From NCBI GenBank assembly GCA_003140785.1, contig PLKY01000287.1:9439-16639 (forward strand): 7,201 bases of DNA. The letters run 5' to 3'. Each line of letters opens with the position of its first letter. The stretch's first letter is position 1. Made by a program: the position numbers and the translations under genes. The notes under the pieces are model-generated. The model ran no database searches and was not told where the DNA came from. It saw nothing but the letters and a program-made list of their open reading frames with translations. Shown in pieces: positions 1 through 6,264 of this stretch. Source of the DNA: Acidobacteriaceae bacterium (GTDB lineage: Bacteria; Acidobacteriota; Terriglobia; Terriglobales; Acidobacteriaceae).

Positions 1-663
1 CTCGTAGCCGCGATACATGCCGCCGAGGTTTTGGACGATGAGGTCCTGAAGCAACAGGTAATCGTATCCGTCGGCGGAGGGAAGACGAACGAAGCGGGAT
101 AAGGCGCGCGGCACGGTGACGACGCCGAGGACCTGGGGGCCAGAGCTCTTCCGTTTGCGGCGGAGCAACAAAGCGAGACAGAGGGCCTTGTTGAGAACGC
201 GCGGAAAAGGATGGGACGGATCGATGGCAATGGGGGTGAGAAGCGGATCGACTTCGCGCTGAAAGTAGTTTTGTGCAAAGGCACGCGCTTCTTCATTCAG
301 CTCATCCCATTCAAGCAGGCGGACGCCCTGTTTGCGCAGTTCGGGAAGCAGGTGCTCATTCCAGCAGCGGTATTGGGTGTCGACGAAGCTGTGGATTTCG
401 ACGGTAAGCTGGGCGAGCGATTCGTCGGGACGCAAGCCGTCGTAGCCTGGCTCGCGGTAGCCGTCTTCAATACGCTGCATCAGGCCGGCCTGGCGGATTT
501 CGACGTACTCATCGAGGTTGGAGCCCGTGATGGCGAGGAATTTGACGCGTTCGAGCACGGGATTGGCGGGGTCTTCGGCTTCTTCCAGGACGCGGCGATT
601 GAATTGCATCCAGGAGAAGTCCCTGCCGTTGAACATTTTCTGTTTTTGTGCCGTGCGGGCCAT
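1..663 (-). CDS. ppk: Polyphosphate kinase 1, N-terminal part (gene runs off the left edge)
   Basis: PPK1 reversibly polymerises the gamma-phosphate of ATP into inorganic polyphosphate at the inner face of the cytoplasmic membrane. The 221 visible codons give the N domain and the start of the head domain. Seen: FNGRDFSWMQFNRRVLEEAE (residues 11-30), then ITGSNLDEYVEIRQAGL (45-61), whose SNLDE contains the Asn that contacts ATP in the E. coli enzyme, and LLTPIAIDPSHPFPRVLNK (141-159). All three are family signatures. The family is usually about 690-720 residues, so roughly two thirds, including the catalytic histidines, lie outside the window. The frame is open from 663 to base 1. ATG at 663 is chosen because it sits about ten residues before the conserved block. 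An in-frame GTG at 720 and ATG at 636 are alternatives; no strong Shine-Dalgarno decides. Family assignment is very secure. Confidence 0.95.
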   Translation of the reverse strand, partial: MARTAQKQKMFNGRDFSWMQFNRRVLEEAEDPANPVLERVKFLAITGSNLDEYVEIRQAGLMQRIEDGYREPGYDGLRPDESLAQLTVEIHSFVDTQYRCWNEHLLPELRKQGVRLLEWDELNEEARAFAQNYFQREVDPLLTPIAIDPSHPFPRVLNKALCLALLLRRKRKSSGPQVLGVVTVPRALSRFVRLPSADGYDYLLLQDLIVQNLGGMYRGYE

Positions 664-746
664 GAAGTCCGTCCAGTGCGCTGTGTTGGCAAGTCTAAAG
701 CATTTTCGCGAGGGGGTCACATGGGCGCCAGCACGAGGGACTGAGC

Positions 747-761
747 CCATTCCATTCCATT
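747..761. repeat. Short tandem repeat, CCATT x3
   Basis: Three perfect CCATT units lie in the spacer upstream of the polyphosphate kinase gene (AATGG x3 on the coding strand). This is directly visible. It may be simple slippage; no function can be assigned. Confidence 0.85.
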
Positions 762-784
762 GATATAGGAAGCGGGCGGCGCGG

Positions 785-828
785 GATGTTAAGCCTTCGC
801 AAAAAGGATTGCATGCAGCGGCTCCTTA
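785..828 (-). repeat. 44-bp direct repeat, copy 1
   Basis: This copy matches 1564-1607 at 42 of 44 positions in the same orientation, the differences being one T/C and one G/C. Weaker similarity with one indel continues about 14 bp further to the left. It begins (minus-strand sense) directly after the TGA of the Rhs-like scrap. Arms AAG..CGC and GCG..CTT can pair imperfectly around a loop of about 17 nt. On the minus strand it carries GGAG followed 7 nt later by ATG. It does not resemble a terminal inverted repeat of any insertion sequence I know. It may be a member of a dispersed intergenic repeat family. Confidence 0.9.
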
Positions 829-906
829 TCAACCTTCGCGCTCTTTGCCGGTATAGCGGGACATCTGAGCTGAGACATCGTAGCCACACTGTGCCGCGTC
901 GCACAT
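829..906 (-). pseudogene. Rhs/YD-repeat core-like fragment
   Basis: This is a 25-codon open stretch in the same frame as the preceding gene, starting two codons after that gene's stop. Its last residues read YDVSAQMSRYTGKEREG and then TGA. RYTGKERD is the start of the conserved Rhs core motif, normally continued by -ESGLDYFGARYY. Here the match stops at RE, and a copy of the 44-bp repeat begins on the very next base. The simplest reading is an Rhs core fragment cut by whatever brought the repeat. Rhs loci often carry such displaced core fragments downstream of their tip genes. The matching stretch is only about eight residues, so chance similarity cannot be excluded. It may be translated as a tiny peptide, but no ribosome binding site is obvious. 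Confidence 0.4.
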
Positions 907-909
907 CGA

Positions 910-1455
910 TCACTCCGTGGACGCGAGTAGATGTATATGGTCGATGTGGCCTCTATCATTCAAGAACAGATAGAGCGTGGTGTCGTCGTTCCATTGAACA
1001 GTTATCTGGACTTTTCCATGCTCCAGACGGCTCACTTGCATCCGCTGTCCGTAGATTCGATGGATGTCTGAGAGGGTCGCACCGAGTCCGAGACCGCGCC
1101 CAGTGTCGCCGATCTTGCTCCTGGCCTCGGTCCCCCAGACCTCAGCCGAATAGGCCACGCTGTCCTCACCCTTGTCGTTCCAGGTGCTGCAGATGAGCTT
1201 TAGGCCCCCTTTTTTCCACTCGTAGTTTCGTCCTCCGGCAACAAGGCCCGTATCTGGGACATCAATGACCTTGGTTGGTTGGCCAAGCTTTGCGATCACT
1301 TCCTTGACAGTGCTCCTGTAAACATCAATTCCAGATAGGGTCGTATCCGAGTCTCCTTTCGCCCGAAGACGATCCGGAAGATCATCCGCTACAAGGACCG
1401 TTGAAACGAGCGAAAAAAAGAGCATGATGACGGCAGGCCTTATTTGAGGCTTCAT
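910..1455 (-). CDS. Small exported protein with internally duplicated domain, function unknown
   Basis: The 181-residue product starts with a signal peptide: MKPQIR, then hydrophobic residues 8-22, with likely cleavage after LVA at about 23. It should therefore reach the periplasm or beyond. The mature part shows two related halves. STVKEVIAKLGQPTKV (48-63) matches ATLSDIHRIYGQRMQV (126-141) in pattern. Each is followed by a beta-rich stretch, ICSTWNDKGEDSVAYSAEVWG (first half) and ITVQWNDDTTLYLFLNDRGH (second half). The (S/T)xxE/DhxxxhG pattern recalls BamE/SmpA-type beta-alpha folds, but that is only an analogy. The start is well supported: AGGAG lies 8 nt before ATG. The ATG overlaps the stop of a truncated upstream frame (ATGA), implying past translational coupling. 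Base composition is lower than in the neighbours (27/60, 29/60 and 31/60 G+C in lines 961, 1261 and 1321, against 36/60 at 1981). Real gene, no named function. Confidence 0.8.
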   Translation of the reverse strand: MKPQIRPAVIMLFFSLVSTVLVADDLPDRLRAKGDSDTTLSGIDVYRSTVKEVIAKLGQPTKVIDVPDTGLVAGGRNYEWKKGGLKLICSTWNDKGEDSVAYSAEVWGTEARSKIGDTGRGLGLGATLSDIHRIYGQRMQVSRLEHGKVQITVQWNDDTTLYLFLNDRGHIDHIHLLASTE

Positions 1456-1604
1456 GGCTGCTTCTCCTGCTGAGGCGGTGGAGGCGGCTGCTGAGGCTGC
1501 GGTGGTCGATTGTTCTCGACGGTAAGGTTGGTTAATGGGTCAGTCTTCGCAGCGTCGGTGCGCGATGTTAAGCCTCCGCAAAAAGGATTGCATCCAGCGG
1601 CTCC
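1452..1604 (-). pseudogene. Orphaned Pro/Gln-rich C-terminal tail of a lost gene
   Basis: A 50-codon frame is open here from a TAA at 1605-1607 to a TGA at 1452-1454 and contains no ATG. The part outside the repeat (about 37 codons) ends LTVENNRPPQPQQPPPPPQQ and then EKQP, and its stop overlaps the start of the next gene as ATGA. That overlap, and the presence of the next gene's Shine-Dalgarno inside the tail, are typical of the 3' end of an operon gene. Its 5' part is absent: the frame runs straight into repeat copy 2. The lost parent could have been an Rhs-type protein, given the core-like scrap at the other end of the block, but the tail itself carries no diagnostic motif. Confidence 0.5.
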
Positions 1605-1607
1605 TTA
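1564..1607 (-). repeat. 44-bp direct repeat, copy 2
   Basis: This is the partner of 785-828, in the same orientation and 779 bp away. On the minus strand it lies 24 bp after the stop of the ConA-like protein gene and immediately before the orphaned Pro/Gln-rich tail. It contains a perfect GGAT-TGC-ATCC mini-hairpin that copy 1 has lost through its G/C change. The ends AAGGA and TCCTT can also pair. There is no T-run next to the stem, so it is a poor intrinsic terminator, although its place after a stop codon in both copies is suggestive. Confidence 0.9.
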
Positions 1608-1631
1608 AGCCCTCGTGTTCCTGGAGTGGAA

Positions 1632-2426
1632 CTACTTGACCCTCCCGGCGGAATTCTCGAGGACGACATTGGAGAGGACGCCGGTGTCGGACTTGTCCGG
1701 CAAGTGCGAGCAGAAGCCGATCCCGGCGTAGAAGGGCTCATTGAAGTGGATCTGGATGGGCGGTCCGAACTGGTGCATCGGTTCGCCCTGCAGGCTGACG
1801 AAAATGGCCACCGAATCGCCGTGTTTTTCGATGCCGATGCGTTTAGCGAGAACGCCGTTGAGGCCGCCACCAAAGCGGTACTGCATATCTGTGATCATGG
1901 CCCCTTTTTCAGCGCGCTGGGCGAGGTGGATCATGCCGGTTCCGTGTTCACCGAGCATCGCCTCTTTCGAGTCGTCGTCGAGGGACTGGCGGAGAATGAG
2001 GACCACTTTGCGGTCGTTGTACCCATTGGGGTCGGGGAAGGTTGCGTCGGCGGCGAGGGAGACGTCGCCCGAGATTTTCTTCCACAAAAAGCGGAACTCG
2101 TCGCGGGTGTACCAGATGTTGTAGCCGGCAGAGTGGATGGTGTAGGCATTCGACGCGGGATCGTAGCTGGCGCTGCCTGGGACAACCGCAGAGCCGACGT
2201 CCGACTGGCCGTCAAAGATACCGATGGGCGTGTTGAAGGTGGTTGTCGGACGATGGAAGTCGGCAGGAGGCGGAACCTGCTTGTGGGTCGCGGAGCCGGG
2301 CTGCGCCCAATCGGGCACAGATGGGGTGGCAATCTGGCCGCGGGCGAGACAAGCAGCCGAAAGAGTCAAGGCGAGCAAGGTTGCGGGAAGAATTCTTAGA
2401 TCGCGGCAAAGAACAACCGTTTCCAT
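1632..2426 (-). CDS. Exported ConA-like beta-sandwich protein
   Basis: The product is 264 residues from the ATG at 2426. A TTG two codons upstream is possible but less likely. There is no clear Shine-Dalgarno. The signal peptide has a CRDLR n-region, a hydrophobic core ILPATLLALTLSAACLA (12-28), and likely cleavage near ARG-Q. A poor lipobox (SAAC) is not convincing. The mature part, from about IFDGQSDVG (70-78) through SGDVSLAADATF (119-130), RKVVLILRQSLDDDS (139-153) and GMIHLAQRAEKG (164-175), matches my memory of the ConA-like/DUF1349-type domain often found attached to TolB-like beta-propellers in Acidobacteriota. Here it stands alone. Such domains generally bind carbohydrate or protein surfaces; no catalytic residues are evident. 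It is divergent from the sigma-like gene and appears to be a single transcript. Confidence 0.8.
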   Translation of the reverse strand: METVVLCRDLRILPATLLALTLSAACLARGQIATPSVPDWAQPGSATHKQVPPPADFHRPTTTFNTPIGIFDGQSDVGSAVVPGSASYDPASNAYTIHSAGYNIWYTRDEFRFLWKKISGDVSLAADATFPDPNGYNDRKVVLILRQSLDDDSKEAMLGEHGTGMIHLAQRAEKGAMITDMQYRFGGGLNGVLAKRIGIEKHGDSVAIFVSLQGEPMHQFGPPIQIHFNEPFYAGIGFCSHLPDKSDTGVLSNVVLENSAGRVK

Positions 2427-2591
2427 AGGCAAGCAATGTAACAGATGGGGACAGGGAACGATCGGAGACGGGACGGCGTATTCAAGCGCATGGGAAGTTC
2501 GAGTGCGCTCCCGTATTGACCTTCACAGGTTGATGGGTTGAGGATAGAAGGTGGGCCGACCTGCTGTATCCAATTCCACAAAAAATGAGAG

Positions 2592-2596
2592 GAGTC
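2592..2596 (+). promoter_or_regulatory. Shine-Dalgarno AGGAG setting the start of the sigma-like gene
   Basis: GAGAGGAG stands about 7 nt before ATG 2602. It favours that ATG over the in-frame GTG at 2551, which has no comparable site and would add 17 residues that resemble nothing. Confidence 0.8.
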
Positions 2597-2601
2597 TTGC
2601 C

Positions 2602-3297
2602 ATGCCCCAGGAACAAGTTTCTGTCTCCGAAAGCCTGATTCCCCCGCAGCCGATGCCTTGCGGCCCTTCCGCCTTCACGGGCCAGCTTCTGGGCTTGCTG
2701 GATGGGCAGCCTAAAGATGAAGCGACGGTGAAAGAAGCGTTCGCCGGACTGGATGAAATGTTCGACCTGATTGCAGCGGGACTCTACAGCATGGCTTCAA
2801 TGCTGGTGGGCGAGGGCGAAGAGAGCGTCCAGCTGGTGGAGACCGCAGTGGCGACGGCGGAAGTTTCGGCCTGCGACGATGCCGCGCAGGCGCGAAGAAG
2901 CAGCAGGCTTGCGCTATGCCGGGCTGCGCTCGAGGTGTTGGATCGCCGTGTTCCGGGATGTTTGGCCGCGCTAAAAGGATTGGCGCCGACCAAGACCTGT
3001 ATCCAGGATGATGATCTCGATACGGGCGCGGTCTCGAGCGAGGAACTGGCAAAGCTGATTTCTGGACCAGAAAAAGATCGCGTGCGCAGCTGGCTGACGG
3101 GGCTCCCGGCGACATTTCGGGTAGTGTTTGTGCTGCGGGCGGTCGCGGGGTTTACTTCGCCTGAAACGGCGGAGCTTCTGGTGGCCCATGGCGGACCGGC
3201 AGCGGCAGGATGGACTGCAGCGGATGTGCGCGAGGTGTTTCGCCAGGCGCTTTGCTCGCTGGCGTCGCAGGTGATTCACGCAACGAATATGCGATAA
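2602..3297 (+). CDS. Divergent sigma-70/ECF-like RNA polymerase sigma factor
   Basis: The 231-residue cytoplasmic protein has a sigma-like layout. A degenerate region 2 covers about 50-116: FDLIAAGLYSMASMLVGEGE, then LVETAVATA, then SRLALCRAALEVLDRR. A clear region 4 covers about 168-222: LPATFRVVFVLRAVAGFTSP followed by ETAELL, then VREVFRQALCSLASQV as the recognition-helix position. LPxxxRxVFxLRxxxGxSxxE is the usual ECF pattern. Region 2 lacks the acidic DAEDLVQ(E/D) and aromatic residues normally used for core binding and promoter melting. The protein may therefore be a weak sigma factor or an adapted regulator. The first 30 residues are Pro-rich and extra. No anti-sigma gene lies beside it. 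It is transcribed away from the ConA-like gene, and 241 bp separate it from the efflux operon, so control of that operon is possible but unproven. Confidence 0.75.
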   Translation: MPQEQVSVSESLIPPQPMPCGPSAFTGQLLGLLDGQPKDEATVKEAFAGLDEMFDLIAAGLYSMASMLVGEGEESVQLVETAVATAEVSACDDAAQARRSSRLALCRAALEVLDRRVPGCLAALKGLAPTKTCIQDDDLDTGAVSSEELAKLISGPEKDRVRSWLTGLPATFRVVFVLRAVAGFTSPETAELLVAHGGPAAAGWTAADVREVFRQALCSLASQVIHATNMR

Positions 3298-3331
3298 CCA
3301 CAACTGCCGTTCGATAACCAAAACTGCCGTT
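3292..3331 (+). repeat. 20-bp tandem duplication across a stop codon
   Basis: CGATAACCACAACTGCCGTT is followed directly by CGATAACCAAAACTGCCGTT (19/20 identical). The first unit includes the TAA stop of the sigma-like gene. The duplication is directly visible. It leaves the protein end unchanged, because the first copy already terminates translation. Confidence 0.9.
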
Positions 3332-3538
3332 CTGGTTAAGAGCACCGGCAGCAGATGCCCAGAATGCGCGGGGGATGCGTGCGATTCCCGAGGGCGAAGT
3401 GTGTTCCCGAGTACACCCGGGGGCGTCTATTGTTCGATACACTAGATTTAAGAAGCTGGCTGCCCAATTCGGGCATCCATATCAGGTGAAAACACTTTCC
3501 GGCAGAAGCTCTCTGCGGTGATTCGAAGACGATCGTAG
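3298..3538 (+). other. Spacer upstream of the efflux operon (leader/promoter region)
   Basis: No open frame here looks coding. The spacer holds the tandem duplication and palindrome at its left end. Two TTCCCGAG repeats start 19 bp apart (3385 and 3404); the second lies inside a GTGT..ACAC flank. An AT-richer stretch around 3428-3450 is where a promoter for the TolC gene would be expected. I could not fit -35/-10 boxes with proper spacing, so no promoter is called. Confidence 0.5.
3315..3338 (+). promoter_or_regulatory. 24-bp imperfect palindrome
   Basis: TAACCA-a-AAC-TGCC-GTT-c-TGGTTA folds as 6 + 3 base pairs around one mismatch with a 4-nt loop. It begins inside the second tandem unit. 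It could be an operator for a dimeric repressor of the efflux operon or a stem ending the sigma transcript. No T-run follows, which argues against a normal intrinsic terminator. Confidence 0.45.
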
Positions 3539-4984
3539 ATGCCCGCAAACCATTCAAGGAAAAAATCGGGAAAGCTCTGTGCCTGCACGTTGCTGGTGGC
3601 AGGATTCGCAATCGCTACCCAGGGTCGCGGGTATGCACAGGCGCTGCCGTCGCAGGCGCTCGGGCAGTCGTCAGGGCCTACGGCGCAGAGCTATCAGGGC
3701 TCCATCGCGACGGGAGAGGTTTCGCCTCAACCCATCGATCTCACGCTCGATGACGCGATGCAGAGGGGCCTTAAGAACAACCTCGGTGTGATTCTGAACG
3801 GGACACAAGTGGCGGGGACGCGCGGTCAAAGGCTGAGCGAGTTGCAGGGATTGCTGCCCGAAGTCGATTTCAAAGCGCAGGAAAGCGTGGAACAGGTTGA
3901 TTTGGCGGCGGAGGGCTTGCGGATTCCCGGATTTCCCACGATTATTGGGCCGTTCGGGTTTACGGATTTGCGGGCGTCGCTCACATGGTCGCTCGTCGAT
4001 GTGACCTCGCTGCGCAACTATCTCGCGGCCCGGCACAGTTTTACATCGGCGCAATTGTCCGCGGAAGATGCACGCGACATGGTGGTGCTGACGGTGGGGA
4101 ACGCCTACCTGTTGGTGATTGCCGACCAAACCCGCGTGAGCAGCGAGGAAGCGCAGGTGGCCACGGCAAAGATTTCTCTCAACCAGGCGGAGGCCAATCA
4201 TCAGGCGGGGACAGCGCCGCTGCTGGACGAACTGCGCGCGCGCGTGGATTATCAGTCGCTGGAGCAGCAGCTGATTGTTGCCCAAAACGGCCTGGAGAAG
4301 GATAAGCTGGCGCTGGCCCGTGTGATCGGGCTTCCGCTGGCGCAGAAGTTCAACCTGGTCGACACTGCGCCTTATGCGGCCTTCGATCTGATCGACGTCG
4401 ACGCGGCAATTCGCGACGCGCATGCTAACCGCAAGGACCTGGCAGCCTTGATCGAGCAGACCAAAGCGTCCGAAGAACAACGCAAATCGGCGACGGCCGA
4501 CAGGTTGCCTAAGCTCGCATTTGCCGGCGACTATGGCGATATTGGTGTGAATGTGCGCCATTCCCATGGGACCGGCGATGCGCAAGGTACGTTGTCTGCA
4601 CCGCTCTTCAAGGAATTCGGGTTGCGGGGCGAAGCGCAGGTGGCGCAGTCGCAACTGGATACGCAGAAAGCCCAACTGAGCGACATGAACGCGCAGGTGG
4701 ATGCCGATGTACGGGACGCGCTGCTGGACATTGCTTCGGCACAAAGGCAGGTGGAAGTGACGCGATCTAGTGTGGACTTGTCCAACGAGGCGCTGAGCGA
4801 AGCGCAACAGCGTTACGCGAACGGCGTAAGTGACAACCTGGCCGTGAGCCAGGCGGAGCAATCCGTCGCGCAGGCCAACGATCAGTATGTCGCCAGCCTT
4901 TATCGGCACAACGTGGCCAAGCTGAGCCTGGCGCGTGCGCTGGGCGCGGCGCAGAACTACAAGAACTATTTGGGAGGGAAGTAG
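3539..4984 (+). CDS. TolC-family outer membrane efflux channel
   Basis: The 481-residue product should form the trimeric outer-membrane and periplasmic tunnel of a tripartite exporter. The signal peptide has a basic n-region HSRKKSGK, a hydrophobic core (about 13-27) and likely cleavage after GYAQA (about 35); no lipobox is present, unlike OprM-type lipoproteins. Two outer-membrane efflux repeats follow. The first covers about 65-270: LTLDDAMQRGLKNN, the strand region with LTWSLVDVTSLRNY, then a helical stretch with NQAEANHQAGTAPLLDELRA. The second covers about 285-475 and includes SEAQQRYANGVSDNLAVSQA. The paired RY/NHxxG(T/V)xxxLxxLxA-like motifs are typical. Length is normal. The ribosome binding site is weak (GAAG about 11 nt upstream). 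The adaptor gene starts 2 bp after the stop, so they form one operon. The substrate cannot be told from the sequence. Confidence 0.92.
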   Translation: MPANHSRKKSGKLCACTLLVAGFAIATQGRGYAQALPSQALGQSSGPTAQSYQGSIATGEVSPQPIDLTLDDAMQRGLKNNLGVILNGTQVAGTRGQRLSELQGLLPEVDFKAQESVEQVDLAAEGLRIPGFPTIIGPFGFTDLRASLTWSLVDVTSLRNYLAARHSFTSAQLSAEDARDMVVLTVGNAYLLVIADQTRVSSEEAQVATAKISLNQAEANHQAGTAPLLDELRARVDYQSLEQQLIVAQNGLEKDKLALARVIGLPLAQKFNLVDTAPYAAFDLIDVDAAIRDAHANRKDLAALIEQTKASEEQRKSATADRLPKLAFAGDYGDIGVNVRHSHGTGDAQGTLSAPLFKEFGLRGEAQVAQSQLDTQKAQLSDMNAQVDADVRDALLDIASAQRQVEVTRSSVDLSNEALSEAQQRYANGVSDNLAVSQAEQSVAQANDQYVASLYRHNVAKLSLARALGAAQNYKNYLGGK

Positions 4985-4985
4985 C

Positions 4986-6251
4986 GTGGCGGAAACAACC
5001 ACAACAGCGGTCCGACGCGAGACAGACGAGAGCACAGAAACCGTGCAACCGCAGTCGCGGCGCAGGGGCATCATCATCATCGTGGTTGTGCTTCTTGTGG
5101 TGGTGGGTGCAGGGCTCTGGTGGCGGTCCACCTTCAGCGAGGACACGGATGATGCGCAGGTCAATGGGCACCTGATCCAGATCAGCCCGCGCATCGCGGG
5201 ACAGGTGCTGAAGGTCGACGTCGAAGAGAATCAGGTAGTGAACGCAGGCGACGAGATCGCGCAATTGGACCCGAGGGACTATCAGGTTGCGGTAGAAAAC
5301 GCCGAGGCTGCGCTCGCAAGCGCACAGGCTGCGGCGGCTGCGGCGCAGGTGAACGTGCCAATTACGACCATCAACACCGGCAGCAATTTGAGTTCTGCAG
5401 CATCCGACGTGAGTGGGGCGCGTGCTTCAGTGGAACAGGCCCAGCAGCAACTGCAGTCCGCGCAGGCGCGCGTGGCCCAGGCCGACGCGAACAACATCAA
5501 GGCGCAGGCCGATCTTGCCCGCTACAGGCCGCTTGTTGAAAAGGACGTGATCAGCAAGCAGCAATTTGACGCTGCTGTGGCGGCGGCCGACGCGGCAAAG
5601 GCAGCTCTGAACGATGCCCGGGCAGCTCAGCAGGGAGCGGCAGACGGAATCCGGGTTGCAGCGGATCGCGAAAAGCAGGCTGCAGCTCTGTACAAGTACG
5701 CCCAGACCGGACCACAGCAGGTTGCCGCACAAAACGCCCATGCCAGGCAGGCTGAGGCGCAGGTGAAACAGGCGCAGGCGCAGCTGGACCAGGCGCGGCT
5801 CAACCTGAGCTACACGAAGATCGTCGCGCCAGTGGCGGGGATCGTCACGCGCAAGAGTGTGGAACTCAATCAGAACGTCAGCGTGGGACAGAATCTGCTG
5901 ACTCTGGTCTCGCTCGAGGATATCTGGGTGACGGCGAACTTCAAGGAGACGCAATTAGAGCATATGACGCCATGCCAAGCGGTTACTTTGAAGGTGGATG
6001 CGTACGGCGGACGGAAGTTCTCAGGCAGGGTTACGCAGATCGGCGGCGCGACCGGCTCGATGTTGTCGCTCTTCCCGCCGGAGAATGCGACGGGCAACTA
6101 TGTGAAGGTGGTCCAGCGCATTCCGGTGAGGATTGATTTCACCAATCTGGCGCAGGAAGACGGGGACTACGTTCTACGGCCTGGACTCTCTGTGACACCT
6201 GAGATCTCGGTCAAGGGCGACAAGGTACACAATGTCCCGGGATGTCCATAG
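4986..6251 (+). CDS. EmrA/HlyD-family periplasmic adaptor (membrane fusion protein)
   Basis: The adaptor is anchored in the inner membrane and bridges a pump to TolC. GTG 4986 is chosen: it begins 2 bp after the TolC stop and has GGGAGGGAAG just upstream, giving 421 residues. A further upstream ATG at 4935 would overlap the TolC gene by 50 bp. Order: basic RRR, one transmembrane helix GIIIIVVVLLVVVGAGLWW (28-46), lipoyl half TDDAQVNGHLIQISPRIAGQ (54-73) with VVNAGDEIAQLDPRDY, and an Ala/Gln-rich coiled-coil hairpin (about 100-275). The second lipoyl half is LSYTKIVAPVAGIVTRK (274-290), followed by the beta-barrel with SLFPPENATGNYVKVVQRIP (361-380), an EmrA hallmark. The C-terminus KVHNVPGCP is unusual. 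No EmrB-type or other pump gene follows; the next gene is convergent after 13 bp. Confidence 0.92.
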   Translation: MAETTTTAVRRETDESTETVQPQSRRRGIIIIVVVLLVVVGAGLWWRSTFSEDTDDAQVNGHLIQISPRIAGQVLKVDVEENQVVNAGDEIAQLDPRDYQVAVENAEAALASAQAAAAAAQVNVPITTINTGSNLSSAASDVSGARASVEQAQQQLQSAQARVAQADANNIKAQADLARYRPLVEKDVISKQQFDAAVAAADAAKAALNDARAAQQGAADGIRVAADREKQAAALYKYAQTGPQQVAAQNAHARQAEAQVKQAQAQLDQARLNLSYTKIVAPVAGIVTRKSVELNQNVSVGQNLLTLVSLEDIWVTANFKETQLEHMTPCQAVTLKVDAYGGRKFSGRVTQIGGATGSMLSLFPPENATGNYVKVVQRIPVRIDFTNLAQEDGDYVLRPGLSVTPEISVKGDKVHNVPGCP

Positions 6252-6264
6252 GTTTCAGGGAGAT

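Noticed and set aside
664..720. Promoter for polyphosphate kinase (GTGACC ... TTTAGA on the minus strand)
   Set aside because: Matches are weak and the spacer is only 15 nt; not supportable by eye.
211..744. 177-codon plus-strand open frame
   Set aside because: It is antisense to polyphosphate kinase, whose minus-strand frame carries unmistakable family motifs; the plus frame shows no family features.
785..1607. Insertion sequence or MITE with the repeats as ends
   Set aside because: The repeats are direct, not inverted, there is no transposase, and no target-site duplication could be found.
1626..2399. 257-codon plus-strand open frame
   Set aside because: It mirrors the ConA-like gene on the minus strand; the Gly/Val/Ala-rich product is typical of an antisense shadow in GC-rich DNA.
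2490..2521. ECF-type self-promoter (GGAAGTT ... CGTATT) or sigma-70 box TTGACC before the sigma-like gene
   Set aside because: Spacing is wrong: about 12 nt between the ECF-like boxes, and no -10 hexamer 16-18 nt after TTGACC.
3671..5194. 507-codon minus-strand open frame
   Set aside because: It is longer than either efflux gene but spans both of them antisense; its Arg/Leu/His-rich product lacks recognisable domains, whereas the plus-strand frames match TolC and EmrA well.
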